DNA of 64,000 bases from assembly GCA_016271365.2 (NCBI GenBank), contig CM057458.1:196078501-196142500 (forward strand), given 5' to 3'. This stretch comes from Neoceratodus forsteri (taxonomy: Eukaryota > Chordata > Ceratodontiformes > Ceratodontidae). Positions within the stretch are counted from its first letter, which is position 1; each line of letters starts with the position of its first letter. The translations under genes were made by a program, and so were the position numbers. Below, in pieces: positions 1-11,560 of the stretch. The notes beneath the pieces were generated by a model. That model made no database searches and was not told the DNA's origin. It worked only from the letters and a program-made list of their open reading frames with translations.

Positions 1-1064
1 CCGGAATTTATTCCTCTGACGCCTTCTCCCTACCATGTGGGGTACCTCAGGGTTCCATTTTAGCTCCCATGTTGTTTGCAGTGTATATGCTGCCATTAGG
101 AGAAATCATCAGGAGATGCAGCTTGAGTTTTCACTGCTATGCAGATGATACTCAGTTGTATTTATCCTTTCTCCCCGATCAGAGTGATGCACTCCATATA
201 ACAACTGTCTGGATGAAATCAGAATTTGGATGAGTTCGAGTTGGTTGAAGCTTAATCTGGATAAGACCGAGGTATTGGTTGTGGGCCCAGGTCATCCGGG
301 AGGGGTTTGGGTGTGGCACATCCATCAGGCTTATCACTTGGTGGTACCGCCTCTAGCTCTCGACAGGTGCGAAATTCATGTTATTTTGATTACGGTCTGA
401 CCCTGAAATCTCAGGTGTCAGCTGTTGTCAAATCCTCTTTATCATCTGAGGAATTTCGCCGGGTGAAACATCTGATTCCCCAGGAGGACCTTCTGACCTT
501 GGTTCACGCCTTTGTTACTACCGCTTGGACTACTGTAATTCCTATACCTAGGGCTTCCAGGATTGATATCCGCGCCTGCAGCTGGTGCAAACGCTGCAGC
601 CAGGCTTTGACTGGGACTCCAGAACCAGTCATATACGCCTGTGCTTCGCGAATCTGCACTGGCTGCCTGTGCGTGCTGAATCACCCTTAGGTTGGTTTAC
701 TAACCTTAAAGCTCCTACACGATCAGGGACCCAGTACCTGAAAGATCTTCTGATTCCCTATTGCCCTCCACCCCTCCGCCTCCGCCAATGAGGGATTGCT
801 AGAGATTCCCAGGGTTCGTTGAAGTTATCAGGATCTCATGCTTTTGCCTTTTCAGCTCCTACCCTGTGGAATTCTCTACCTCATTGGTTGAGAGAATGCC
901 CGACCGTTGACAGTTTTAAAATTGCTTTAAAAACATATCTTTTTAACTTGGCTTTTTCTTTATAGTTTGATTGTTTAATGTTGATTTCTGTTTTATTACT
1001 ATGTACAGCGCCTTGATTTTGAAAGGCGCGTTATAAATAAACACGAATTGAATTGAATTGAATA
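1..1064 (+). mobile_element. L2-clade LINE, 3' fragment (RT to 3' tail)
   Basis: Broken frames read as the end of a LINE reverse transcriptase. A GVPQGS-like stretch lies near base 50, a YADDTQLYL catalytic motif near base 140, and a WLKLNLDKTEVL-like thumb motif near base 250. The C-terminus near 840-965 reads AFSAPTLWNSLPHWLRE, typical of L2/CR1-group LINEs. The 3' end has a GCGC-type hairpin (around 1010-1035) and a short TTGAA repeat tail, as in L2 elements. The 5' part is outside the window or lost. Frameshifts make it a pseudogene. The same tail recurs antisense near 43,430. The L2 assignment rests on RT style and tail. Confidence 0.85.
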
Positions 1065-2337
1065 AACTAGTCCTCAATTACAAGAAAACCAAGTCATTGC
1101 TATTCTGCAGTTCACATAACCATTACAGAAACACTCCCTTGCCATATCCACCAAACAGGGGACTGTCCTTGAACAAGTTTACTCATTCAAATACCTAGGG
1201 ATTCTGCTTGACCCCAATCTCTCCTGTACGGCTCACATTGACAGCGTGGCTAAAGCTGCCAACACACGCCTTGTATTACTCTACAAGCACGGGCAGCACT
1301 TCACCCCGAAGGCCCTGAAGATTGCTGTCCAGAGCTCTGTGGTGTCAATTATTGATCTTGGCCTCATTATCTGTGGCTCTGCCATGATGTCCGCCCTCCG
1401 ATGTATAACAGCTGCACTTAACAAAGCATGCCGGCTCACAGCTGGTGCCCACCGCCTCACCCACACTTGTGCCCTTTATGAACAATCCGGATGGCTCCAG
1501 TTCTGTACCGTATAAAGTATCTCACATGTGCTATGGCAAGAAAAATCAACCTTGGCCTCACACCCCCGGTGTTACTGCCTTGTTGCATCAAAACACCAAC
1601 CAACAGAACACCAGGAGCTCGACAACCCAGATTCTACAAGTTCCTCGCTGTCGAACTATGTAGGGCCAATGCTTCTTCGCCTATAGGGTTCCTCTATGGA
1701 TGAATGAATGATCTTAGCCACACCATCTCCTCTGCCTCAACACTAGGTCTGTTCAAAACCAGGCTCCGGGCCCATCTCGTTGCCTCTAGCTCCTGTGACT
1801 GCCTCTCCTAGATGATGACCTGCACAGCTTTAATCCTAACTTATGTACTGCTTAACCCCAGGCCCCCTAGTCCCCCTCCCCCCAGCTTCTGAGGTGCCAC
1901 TTCAAATCTCAGGTCTTCATACCACCTCATTAGTCTCCTTGCCTCATTATAGCACTTATCCCCCCAACCAAACTCCTTTTTCTTCTATCACTCCTTCCCA
2001 TTTATTTTTTGACAAATGCCTCTGGCTGCATCTTCATCCTCCCTCTCGCCTCTTATCCCTGTTTCTCTGCCACCGCTGGGTGCCTGACCCTACCCATTCC
2101 TTGTGGGCACTTGTGTCCTAGCTGTGTTCACCATTTTACTATAGCTGCCTCTGTTAACTACCTACACTTCTCCTCTACCCGTTACTCTTCCTATAATTGA
2201 CCCCTTTCAATAGCACTGTTGTACATGAATTGTTTACTGTTATTTCACTGTTGCTTCCTTGTTGTTTGTTATTTCTGATGTGGAACCTTTGTAAAAGAGC
2301 CTTGGCTCAAAGCTACTTATAATCCTAGAATAAATAA
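1065..2337 (+). mobile_element. LINE-A (L2-like) 3' fragment
   Basis: The decayed frame encodes the C-terminal part of the LINE-A ORF: FKYLGILLD near 1190, SSVVSIIDLG near 1335, NKACRLTAGAHRLTHTC near 1420-1470, then a short Cys-containing end (SSCDC) near 1790. The same blocks occur in the copies at 9.5-10.7, 23.3-26.2, 27.6-29.0 and 31.0-34.4 kb, which defines the family. The 3' end carries the family stem-loop (gagcc-tt-ggctc near 2299) and a TAAATAAA tail. It directly abuts the L2 fragment upstream. 5' truncated; several frameshifts. Confidence 0.85.
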
Positions 2338-2904
2338 ATTAAAAAAATATATATATATTAAGAATTGATTTTTTTGGGGGGGGGAGGGTTAAACATTTAT
2401 CTAGAAACATAGTTACAAAGTTAAACAGCTTTTGCTGATTGCTGCTTAATACAACGTAGTATACTAGGAATGTGATTTCTAGTGTGTATAATATCATTTA
2501 GAGGTATTTTATGAATTTAAATGTGATAACAAGAAATAAAACTACATTTTCAATGAATAAAAATAAATAACACAGAAATTCCAGGAAAATAAAAGGAAAA
2601 ATTATAAAAAAAAAAAAAAAAAAATTTCACGGGGCTCTGTTGATAGGCAGCTGATAAAACATCTTCTGGACCCAGTTCCCAATTTGGTCACGTTATTTCT
2701 TTTTCACCACAAACCATCTGAGGGGCCATTTCCTAAGTGCCACAAGGAAAATTTGATTGGGCAGTCAGACAGGCAGGACATAGACATGTGGCAGAATAGG
2801 AGAGGACAGAATAGATCCTTGCTTTTAAAGTGAATTATGGAGCTTATGGGGGTAACTTACAGGAAATGTTAGGTTATGTTGGCAGTAGTCCTTCTGCAGA
2901 AATT
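2338..2904. other. AT-rich stretch without a gene
   Basis: No coding signal seen. It contains a short TA run just after the LINE-A tail, a G-run near 2375, and a poly-A tract near 2608-2624 that could be the tail of an unrecognised retroposon. Confidence 0.5.
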
Positions 2905-3394
2905 ATTTTAATTTTTGTGCAACAGTTATTTCATGGAAAGGAATCATAGTTTGGCCTCCGACAAGGTGGCCAGCCATTCCCTTCCACTTCCTGATTGCTT
3001 TCCACGTCTCCATACTCAGGCACGTAATGTCGTGCAGCAAGGGAGAGCGCGGGGGCATGCCCCATTTAAATAAATTGAGGTATTTTTTTTAATTAGCATT
3101 TTATACATACTAATGAAGGCCATCGCTTAACTTATAAGGCCCTTGTTAGAGGAGCGAAGTCCTTCATTGATCTCTAGCTCGCCATCAAAATGTACAAAAT
3201 GCTAATAAACAAATACCCCCATTAATTTCAATGTAGCACGTCTCCATGCTCTCCCTTGCTACACGTCATTACGTGCCTGAGTATGGGGGCATGAAAAGCA
3301 GTCAGGAAGTGGAGGGGATCGGCTGGCTACCCTGTCAGGGCCAAACTACAATCCTTTCCCATGAAATAACGACTGCAGAAAAATTTAAATGATG
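2905..3394. mobile_element. Palindromic (foldback) MITE
   Basis: The two halves are near-complete reverse complements of about 245 bp each. The left arm runs from a TTTAATTTTT/CTGCAG-like end through GTTATTTCATGGAAAGG, CTTCCACTTCCTGA and CTCAGGCACGTAATG to an inner AATGAAGG block. The right arm repeats these in reverse order as CCTTCATT, CATTACGTGCCTGAG, TCAGGAAGTGG and CCATGAAATAAC. The centre is near 3140. There is no ORF. Such structures are non-autonomous DNA elements. I could not fix a target-site duplication, so the superfamily is open. A related right-arm fragment lies at 14.9-15.1 kb. Confidence 0.8.
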
Positions 3395-3689
3395 TTTCTT
3401 TAAGTAATGAAGTTAATATTAAAGTGTACAAAATTACTTTAACTCTCTCCTCACAACAAATGGAACAGCATCTTACCCAACTCTGTCACAGTGCCAGGGA
3501 CAACATGGGTAAAGGACCCCACATGCAGACACAATGGGTGTCTCCATGGAGATGGAGCTCGCACCTTGGTTCATTGCATGTGTGTAGTCCCAGGAGAGAA
3601 GATGGAATTGAATCTTACTAATGTTAATTATTTCTCTCATCCGCCCATCTTCGGTTTATACATAAAACCCCTATAAATGCATCCCAACT
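3395..3689. other. Unassigned stretch
   Basis: No convincing coding sequence or recognisable repeat. Small open frames here show no family motif. Confidence 0.4.
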
Positions 3690-4110
3690 TCTTTTGAGCC
3701 GTGATATTGTCTCTGCCTCCAGAACCTTCTCTGGAAGTTTGTTCAACCCATCCATTGTGCTTTGTATGAAACAGTATTTTCTAATATGCAGCTTAACTCA
3801 AGCACATGACCCCTAGTAGTCCTACTGTTTTTCAGATTAAATAAACTTTTGTGTCCACTCTGTGGAACCCTATTTCGTGCCCCCCCAACACAATCTATCC
3901 TGGCAGTGAGTACATGTTAAGACTATTCAATCTTTCTTTGAAGTTTTGCCTTGTTGTCCATGGATCGTTTTTGTTGCCCTTCTCTGCTGTGGCTCTGATC
4001 TGTCCTTATGCCTCCTTTGATATGGACCCCAGAACTGCCCACACTACTACAGGTGCGGCATGACCAGTGATTTAGTCTGCTAGGAACCCCTCTCCCTGTG
4101 TACCCCATCA
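3690..4110 (-). mobile_element. Old CR1 3' relic
   Basis: The plus strand reads like the antisense 3' third of CR1: an AACCTTCTCTGGAAGTTTG-type block (the WNxLP/ERVV region) near 3720, a TTGTTGCCCTTCTCTG block near 3970, and a GGACCCCAGAACTGCCCAC block near 4025. These correspond in order to clearer CR1 copies at 19.1-20.2 and 53.5-55.1 kb. It is much more diverged than those, so probably older. Confidence 0.65.
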
Positions 4111-4789
4111 TCTTGTTAGCCAGAGGTCCTGGTTAACAAGTAGCTTTAATATGGGGGGGGCGCAAAGAATGTTAACCAAAATAGGTGGGGTCTGGCAGCT
4201 GCCTAAGCACCCAGAAAAATGTGTATTTTTTGAAGTGTTCTGGTGGCTGTTTTTGATCTTTCATAGTGCTTTCTTCATAAAAGTAACTTATGACATGTCA
4301 AAAATGTATTCTGGAATAATCAAATTCAATTACCAAAACAAATGGAGATTTGGAAAATATTAATCTTAACATGATCTGGTTTACCCATGGTAACAGAAAT
4401 GCACTATTTGGACTGATGATGCATGTAGTTTTAAAATGTGTTGGTCAACAAAACTGTATCTCTTGATGGGAGAAAAATTCTGATATCTAGTCATCATTCC
4501 TTCTGAAATGTTATTGTTGGAAGTGGGTGTACTTTTTTAGAAAACTATCTTGGTAATTAGTCATTCAGATGACTATAACAAGCATGAGCCAACATTCTCA
4601 GTGAGTGAACATTAGGAATCAATTAGCATGATTTTTTTTTTTAGACAATTTTATCTTTGTCTTGTCCACTTAAGAATGCACTCCCCCACCCCAGCACATA
4701 AAACTGCCTCCTAAAGAAAGGCTCATGTTCTGACTGGACTAAATTATGAGCCCGTGGATGCAGCAAGACTCAGTCAGCACACAGGAGGC
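4111..4789. other. Unassigned AT-rich stretch
   Basis: No gene or clear repeat seen. It includes a G-run near 4152 and a T-run near 4632. Confidence 0.4.
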
Positions 4790-4962
4790 ATTATAGGACT
4801 GTGGTTTAGGGCACTGAGCTGGAGACCGGGGTTTGAATTCCACAGCCCTCACTTGCATACAGCGTGACCCTGAGCAAGTCACTTAACTTCCTTGTGCTTC
4901 TAGGTTGCACCTGGAAACAAGCTTCGGCTTAGTGTGCCTTTCCTGGTTAAACAATTTACCCT
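4790..4962 (+). mobile_element. tRNA-derived SINE with MIR/CORE-like middle
   Basis: An A-box-like TGGTTTAGGGC at 4802 and a B-box-like GGGTTTGAATTCC at 4829 have pol III promoter spacing. They are followed by GTGACCCTGAGCAAGTCAC and TTAACTTCC, the conserved core wording of MIR/CORE-SINEs. The 3' end, around CCTGGTTAAACAATTT, is short and AT-rich. This is a repeat, not a functional tRNA: no acceptor stem or clover-leaf closes. The exact SINE family is not assigned. Confidence 0.7.
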
Positions 4963-6571
4963 TTCCCACAGGGACACTCAAATCCCACATTACCAACATC
5001 AACACCTACCATCCCTGCATAGTCACTTCTTCATCACCACTCACGACCCCCTCCACCTCCTCTGCACTCGCTTTCTAACCCCTCTACCTCTCCTCATGGT
5101 AAACACCTTCTGCGTTGGCCTGGGGGACAGAACACTGCAGGAGCTAATATGCCAGAAAACTTCAGTGCATACTATACAACTAATTATGAAATGGGTAGCA
5201 AGAATGCTGGCAGTACTTTCAGAAGAGCCATTATCCCAGCACAACAGTTGGGCTGAAAGTAGGTAAAAAAAATTATTTAAAAAATACTTATTTACTAAAA
5301 TGACCCATTAAATAATCACAATAAGGCACTCCAGTGGGTACATTATGGTCAGCGAATGGCCTTTCTTGGGTGGTGGAAGCACGCTGCTTCTCCCCACCTG
5401 AGGCGGGTCATTATCTTACATTAACGCACCCCCCGACCTGTCTTATCGCTTAAATATTAAATAGTGTCCATTGGAAACAAATCTGTACCACTAAGAGAAA
5501 AAAAACAGATAGAAAGTGGTTAAATACAACCTGGTGGCACTGAGGGTTGAGGCGCTGGATGCCACACGTCACTCCATGCCATCGACCCATTTTTGAGAAT
5601 GAGCACAGGTCACCGGAGTGGAAGAGGATCAAGTAAGCATTCAAGGGACTGCTGTTCTCTACTGGGGAGGGAAAACTGCTGGCTCTTTCGAATGATTGCT
5701 GCCAAGTGGAGACCTGATGGCAATATGAGTCAGGGGTTGCAGACATGAGAGGGGCTGTGGGACCCTGTAGCATGGCGGAACCTTCATGAACGAATACGAT
5801 GTGAGTGCCCCGGTAAGTGCAATTAGGAGTAAATGGTGGAAAAGGGCGTTGGGGTCGGCATTTGTGATACCCTGCCTGTTGATTCCCCCCCCCCCACCTG
5901 CCCCACTACCTGGACAAGCCCAGAGGAGGTGATGGATGGGGGGGGCAGGCTGAAGGGAGCCCAAGGCAGAGGAGTATATACTACATATACAAAAGAAAAA
6001 GTGGTTAAACCCTAAAATTTATAAATAATCACCTAAACAAAGTGTCAAAAATAAAACAGAAAATAAAATTAATTCAAACATCTTAGCAAAAATGTGAGAA
6101 AGGAACATAATAGATAGAGTGCATGTAACAGAGTATAGCTTTTGGTAGCCAAGTGGCTAGTAGGATAACAACCAGAGAAGCCAATAATAAAAAGCTAATG
6201 AGACGTTTCAAGAATTGGAGCAAAAATAAATAGAGTAAAACCATCTAATAGATGTAGTGCCACAGATATAAATGAAAAAATGTAGGTCAAGTATTAAAGG
6301 TGCTGCACTGAAGCACTAAATATGAAAATATCATGACTAAATTTAAGAGTTTTACCAGGAAGGCGTACTTAGCAGACTACTGCTCAATTCCAGGCGTGTC
6401 CTGGGGGGTGGGGAGCATGTGAGTAAACACAGAGCATAGTACATGAGATAAATGCTTAATTACTAAAACAATATGTACAGCAATTGGGGGGGGGAGCGGG
6501 GGAGTCAATGCAGAGTATAAATACATCAGCAATGCATGAGTACAAATCACATTATGTACAGAAGTTCAGCC
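4963..6571. other. Unassigned region with low-complexity tracts
   Basis: No supported gene. It holds a poly-C tract near 5886-5896, G-runs near 5938 and 6487, and A-rich sequence near 6000-6300. Open frames here (for example around 5450-5960, minus strand) have no recognisable domain. The 6.1-6.57 kb part may be 3'-UTR of the antisense LINE at 7.0-7.6 kb, interrupted by the MITE; this is not proven. Confidence 0.4.
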
Positions 6572-6879
6572 CATACCTCTCAACCTCCTGCCTCATAAAT
6601 CAGGGACAAGGCTTAAAAAAATCAGGGACAAAGGACCAAAATCGGGGGACACATTGTCAAAATTAGAGATATCCACCCAGAAAGCTGGTAGAATATGGGG
6701 ATTAGTGCAAGATGCATTTTCTAAAGAAGAACAAGTCTGTAACTTCAATGCTTGACATTGTTTTGTGCTTACAGTCCCCACTGTTTAGCCACAAAAACAC
6801 AAATTTTAGGAGGGACAGAGTAAAATTTTGAGGCAAAATCAGGGACATCCCTGAAAATCAGGGACACTTGAGAGGTATG
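6572..6879. mobile_element. hAT-like MITE, copy 1 (perfect 8-bp TSD)
   Basis: This 308-bp element has inverted ends CATACCTCTCAA and TTGAGAGGTATG and is flanked by identical octamers GTTCAGCC at 6564-6571 and 6880-6887. An 8-bp duplication points to hAT (P or Merlin possible), although the ends do not start with the common CAG. Inside, ATCAGGGACA occurs at 6599, 6621, 6838 and 6857, with a variant at 6641, all in the same orientation. No ORF. A homologous copy lies at 58.93-59.24 kb. Confidence 0.9.
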
Positions 6880-6999
6880 GTTCAGCCGGAGAATTAGATA
6901 CAGGCAGTCTGTTGCATCGTGGAAGAAAATACTGGTAGAATACAGGCAGGCAAGAAAGCAGGGGGGCAACACAGAATATAACAACAAAGCATGTACCCT

Positions 7000-7640
7000 A
7001 CCACTAAAGTGGCTAGTTACAGCTCATATACATCAGGAATGTGGTTACAGCAATAGCCTTAAAGAGCGTATATAGTTGGGATATAGCCAGGAGGAGTGAG
7101 ATAGCCAGTTTACTGCTGGACCATAGCTGCACACTGATGGTGGGGTTAGCCATTGTTGACTAGTCACTTTTTGTGAGTTATCAGCCATTTAGGTGCATGC
7201 ACAGGAGGTGCAGAAGTGGGCTTTGAGGAGGGAGTTCAGTCTGTGAGCAGAGTTGGTTTGCCGAATGGCCAGTGGCAAGGAATTCCACATTTTAGGCATG
7301 TGATATGAGAAGGCTGCCTGTCCTGCAATGGTAGCCATATGTGGGACACTCAAGGAGTGAGTGTCATAATTTTGGAGGGAGTGTGAGGGTGGGGGAGCGA
7401 GGACAGAGCACCAGAGAGTTAAGGGGGCAGGGACTATGTCCAGTACTTGGCCGTGAGCCTGGCACAGTGGGACAAACTCCTATCCTGCAGTGAGGGGAGG
7501 AGGTGCAAATCCTGGTAGAGGTTGCAGTGGTGTGTGTTGGGAGGACAGTAAATGTCAAAATACAGAACAGTGCCAGCACATGAAATTGATAACAGAATGT
7601 TATTAACTGAACAACCCCAAAAAGTTGCATTTTAGAACAT
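7000..7640 (-). mobile_element. LINE C-terminal/3' fragment (L2/CR1 group)
   Basis: The reverse complement around 7205-7380 reads as a LINE C-terminus with FSYHMPKMWNSLPLAIRQ followed by NSLLKAHF, the standard PxLWNSLP...FK..LK.H ending of L2/CR1-group ORF2 proteins. It differs from LINE-A and from the L2 copy at the window start. Boundaries are approximate; the 3' tail is not identified. Confidence 0.6.
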
Positions 7641-8068
7641 CATAAAGTGCAAGAGATAGCAGATTCAATAGCAGAAAAAAAGTTTCATTTACAAATTAAA
7701 TCAGGCACCTAGAACAAGTTCAGTTTGTTAATACTGTCACCACTTTGCAAAGTAAAAGGCTCAGTTGTAGCAAGGGGTGGTATAAGATCAGTTCTGGTAA
7801 AGGTAAACCCTTGTTGCAGAGTGATACAAATACTCAAACATAAAAAAATTTTTCAGAATTTTCATTGGGTTAAATACCACTTTGTTTCTTATTCAAAAGC
7901 AAGAGTATGGTGCAAAGGTAAGCTTTCTACTAGGGTACTACTAGAGATGGGGAAAAAGAATGGGTCTAAGAAGAAATGTATAATGGAAAAGAGTAAGGAG
8001 CAAATAGAAGGAAGGGAAAGGAAACATAATTGGAAAGGACTGGGAAAACTGGTAATGGGGCATATAAT
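7641..8068. other. Unassigned stretch
   Basis: An open frame covers 7725-8090 on the plus strand but has no recognisable domain and runs into the LINE-A tail, so I do not call it a gene. Confidence 0.4.
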
Positions 8069-8520
8069 TATTTATTTATTTATTTATTGAAGGTCTAGGA
8101 ATTACAACCCTTTGAGTCAGAGACTCATTTGCAAAGGCTCCACGTCGTACATAAATGGGTAGAACACAGTTTTACATGCAGACACAATTTAGACACTAGA
8201 CAAGCAAATATTGACAGTAACTTTCAGAAAGGAATATAGCAATTTACACAGATAAGAACATCATCAATGGAGACAAAGGTGCATTAATTAATGTCATTCT
8301 TACTAAAAGACTTCATTTGAAAGTGTGCATAATGTTCTCTAACATAAATAAAACCAAGTGTGCAAGATATATACAAAATTATTATATCAAATGCATGGAA
8401 GGATGAAACATCAAGGTACGCGGGAACTAAATACCTTTGAAGACCTAGCGTGGAATAGGCTAGATAGTATGATGGATTTAGGGTATGGAGGAAGGTGAAC
8501 AAAAAGAAAAGAACCAATAA
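8069..8520 (-). mobile_element. LINE-A 3' end, antisense
   Basis: It starts with a TTTA-repeat (the antisense of the TAAATAAA tail), followed by CCTTTGAGTCAGAGACTC and GGCTCCACGTCGTAC, the antisense LINE-A 3' stem-loop and adjoining block. Only 3'-UTR-like sequence is recognisable; the distal limit is approximate. Confidence 0.7.
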
Positions 8521-8624
8521 TAACTTTTCATATCAGTACATACATTTTGAAAAAGTAAAATGTGACAGGCATTCCATGGGCACATTTTACTCTCTTCTTA
8601 AAATTAGATCAAAAAGGTCAGGAA

Positions 8625-8985
8625 AAACAAACCGCAAATAAGCATCAATAAAATATTGTCCAGTTGATAAATACACAATACACTTTTTTTTTGGGGGTGA
8701 CAGACAAAAACCAACCACATATCTGACAGATGAGACATAGATTATAGAAACATAAAGTGTGGGATCAGGGGAGACAAAGGTGCAGCATTTTTGATGGGGG
8801 AAAAAAACCCATAAAACCATTAATAAAATGTTTTTCTGGTTGATACATGCACAATTTGTTTTTGTTCAGGGAAGGGGGATCACAACCGAAAACCAACCAC
8901 ATATCTGACCGACGAAACATAGACAACAGAAATATAGAGTGGTAGGGTGAAACTACTGGTACAGTATTTTTGACTGCCCCCATCA
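8625..8985. repeat. Two diverged tandem units of about 180 bp
   Basis: CCAACCACATATCTGAC occurs at 8711 and 8893. The sequence before it (TAATAAAATNTT...GTTGATA near 8648 and 8823) and after it (GAAACATA... TTTTTGA) is also duplicated in the same order. The two units are clearly related but diverged. No protein is supported. It may be part of an older satellite or a tandemly duplicated repeat. Confidence 0.65.
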
Positions 8986-9466
8986 ATGGGGGGGAGGGTT
9001 AAAAGAAGATGACCAGAAAAAAAAAAAACATTAAATCACTTCGCAACACTTCCCTGCAAAACAGTAAGGCCAAGGCTGTATGTAGCCATCAAAACCACAC
9101 AGACACGAAGAAAACAATAAACTGTCTCACAGCAGGTGCTAATCAGAATGAAATATTTTTTCTTTATTGAATGGGCCGCAGATGCAGTGCAGATCTTCTT
9201 CATCTTGAGGAATGAGGAAATGGATTTACATGTTGATCAGAAATTTTACCTCACTCATCTCACATCTGGCACTTAGCTTGTCATCCGACTCCATCTAAAA
9301 ACCAATGTGCCCTGTTCCCGCTCCAACCAGTCACTGCTCATATTTCATTGGTCAGTCCTGCATAGGGAATTTATATATTGGTTCCCCTGCCCTTCCCTGC
9401 ACCTGCCATCACCACAGTAATACCCGTAGAACCAATAAATGAACTCTCTGTGCAGAGTTGCATAGT
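8986..9466. other. Unassigned stretch
   Basis: An A-run lies near 9019. Several CCAAT/ATTGG pentamers lie at 9290-9430, but no gene follows them. No supported feature. Confidence 0.35.
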
Positions 9467-10740
9467 ATTTTATTTATTTATTTAATGATTGAGATCTTGG
9501 ATTAACACCTTTGAGCAGAAAGCTCTTTCATAGGTTCCACGTCAAGTATGATGCAAACAAAAATAAAGATATGTTCCACAGATACAGATTACAGCAAGAA
9601 ACAATTGAAAACTGTCTCTAGGCATACATTCTAACAATAGTTACACAATCTAATCACATACAGAGTGCAGAGTCAAAACAAAGGCTATTGTTTCACTAGT
9701 TAATGGTAACATAACATGACGCTTGTTTACAAAGGAGAATTGTACAGCTAACAACATAGGCAGATAATTGGATTGTGCCTGAGTCAAAGAAGGAAGGAAG
9801 GTCTCGTACCAATAGAGAGGGACGAGGGAGGAGGAAAATGCGGGGAGGGAGAAGGCAAGCAGAGGTGGGGGGTAGGATGTGGATAGATAGGAGGTAAAGG
9901 GAAGAATAGCTATGTAGTCAGAGTGGAATAAAGGGGGAGGAGGGGTGGAAAAGAGTAGGGAAGAAGAGGTGGTATAGATAGTGGGGTGATGATGAAGATG
10001 TATCAGGGTGGTAGGGAGGAAAGAGGTATGGAATGATGGAGGGGCAAAAAAGGGAAGAAAAGGTGGAGGGAGGTAGGAGGGAAAATAAATAATTTAAGCA
10101 GGGGTAGAAAGCCCATGAAAGTGTTAACTTGACCGGGGGCCCAAGAAATGGACATGGAGCGTAGCATTTTACTAATCAACAGTGATCACATAAATTACAA
10201 ATGGTAGGAGCAAGGAAAAGGCAAATTAGCAGTAGCAGTCACAGGTTGCCAGTGAGAATAGGTGCTGCCGGAGTTTTTTCTTAAAGGAGTCCAGCAAAAT
10301 AGCATTAGTTATGTCAGGAGGCAAGGAGTTGCACCACTACGGAGCTCAGTATGTGAATGCACGTTGTCCAAAAGTGTGGCGGCACCATGGGATTCTGAAA
10401 GCCTGTTTGCCAGAGCTTCTAGTACTGCGTGGGTTACGTGCAGGGGAAAGAAGGGCCATTTCACCAGGGGATAGTAGTCGCAAGGTGACATTTTTTGCAA
10501 GCAGGCACTATTGGTATTTGATCCTGTTGGCAAATTGTAACCAACTAACCTGGGCATAAAGATTGCAGGTGTGTGTCAAGTATGCGGCACCAGTAAGAAG
10601 GCGGCATGCTTTATTTAAGGCTGTTTTGATACATTGGAGGGTAGTGTCTGTAGCCGCACTGTAAGTGACAATACCATAGTCTGCGAGAGAGACCACAGAA
10701 CTGTGGATGGCCATGTTCAGTGCTTCAGGAGTGAGATTGT
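9467..10740 (-). mobile_element. LINE-A 3' fragment, antisense
   Basis: The antisense tail and stem-loop lie near 9475-9545. The minus-strand frame then encodes the LINE-A C-terminus: SSVVSLADYGIV near 10,690, then NKACRLLTGAAYLTHTC at about 10,625-10,570. The end of the frame decays through 10,300. Intervening sequence near 9.8-10.1 kb is purine-rich and matches no coding block. 5' truncated at about 10,740. Confidence 0.8.
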
Positions 10741-11125
10741 TTGTTCCTGTATAAAACTCCTAAACGCTTGTAGAACTCCTAAACACTGGTAACCTAGCAG
10801 ACAAAAGACTGAACAGACACCTTCTCATTGTGGGCTTACAGTAGCGGAATATGATCAGCTGTTCACAAGCTGATCATACCACTGAGCTCAAATTCTGATT
10901 TCTGTGCTGCCACTTAACTTAAATGAGACTCTTAAATCATACGCATGTCATGGAGATAGTAATAAAAGATACATTGCGATAAAAAAGTGGGGTGTTGAAA
11001 TACATTTGTGGCCCACCCAGAAATCTGAGTGGGGACGCCGTGGCTGGTCTGGCCCCACCATTTTAGCCACCGTTGTTAGCCCTCCCGTATGCCTTACTAC
11101 ACTGAGAGATGGTTTCAGGTCATTT
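10741..11125. other. Unassigned stretch
   Basis: Contains a small imperfect duplication (AAACTCCTAAAC and GAACTCCTAAAC near 10,755-10,785) and a TGATCAGCTGTT/AGCTGATCA hairpin near 10,853-10,878. No gene seen. Confidence 0.35.
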
Positions 11126-11129
11126 TTAT

Positions 11130-11162
<33 letters not shown>

Positions 11163-11163
11163 A
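11126..11163. repeat. TA microsatellite
   Basis: A run of TA dinucleotides with two TG interruptions, directly before the T-run that starts the antisense retroposon fragment. Confidence 0.9.
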
Positions 11164-11560
11164 TGGATTTTTTTGCCCTGTTTTTCACCCATTCCTGAAA
11201 CTCTGCCACGGTTGCATTTGTAGAGGAATGTGCATGCCGCAGCTTTGAGGTGCCCTCCCGCGTCTCGCCACCCCTCCCGCCTACGCTAGACACTGTACCA
11301 CCATGCGGTGGCAGCAGAACTACAGGGGCGACCACCACCCCAATGGAGGAGAGCTGCCTGTTGGCTGCTCAGTCCTGCTCTCACCCTTCCTTCCCTGTGC
11401 CGACTCCCTGACGACCAGAGTCCGTTCCCGATCCCAGGTCACTGGCATGACACGAGGCAAGGTGTTCAGCTCCTCAGTCCTCTGCGCCACCAGTCTGGCT
11501 TCAGGTCATTTTTTATCATCACCCCAGGTCTCGCTTCTCCTCTGTGTCCACTACTGGCAT
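11164..11560 (-). mobile_element. GC-rich retroposon family R, antisense fragment
   Basis: GC-rich sequence after a short T-run contains CTGACGACCAGAGTC followed by CCGTTCCCGATCCCAGGTCA near 11,408-11,440. Matching blocks occur near 14,838-14,870 and, more weakly, near 46,035-46,055, where the copy has a target duplication and a poly-T start. Antisense orientation is inferred from that copy. No coding capacity established. Confidence 0.5.

Noticed and set aside
4790..4870. Possible tRNA gene from A- and B-box-like motifs
   Set aside because: No clover-leaf can be closed and the sequence continues into a MIR/CORE-like SINE body.
5450..5964. Overlapping minus-strand ORFs of about 100 codons
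   Set aside because: No recognisable domain, overlapping frames, no splice or promoter context; best seen as chance.
8625..8985. CRISPR-like repeats
   Set aside because: Only two long diverged units without spacer structure, in a vertebrate-type genome.
9290..9430. Cluster of CCAAT/ATTGG motifs as a promoter
   Set aside because: No gene or TATA-linked transcript follows; the pentamers are short and expected by chance.
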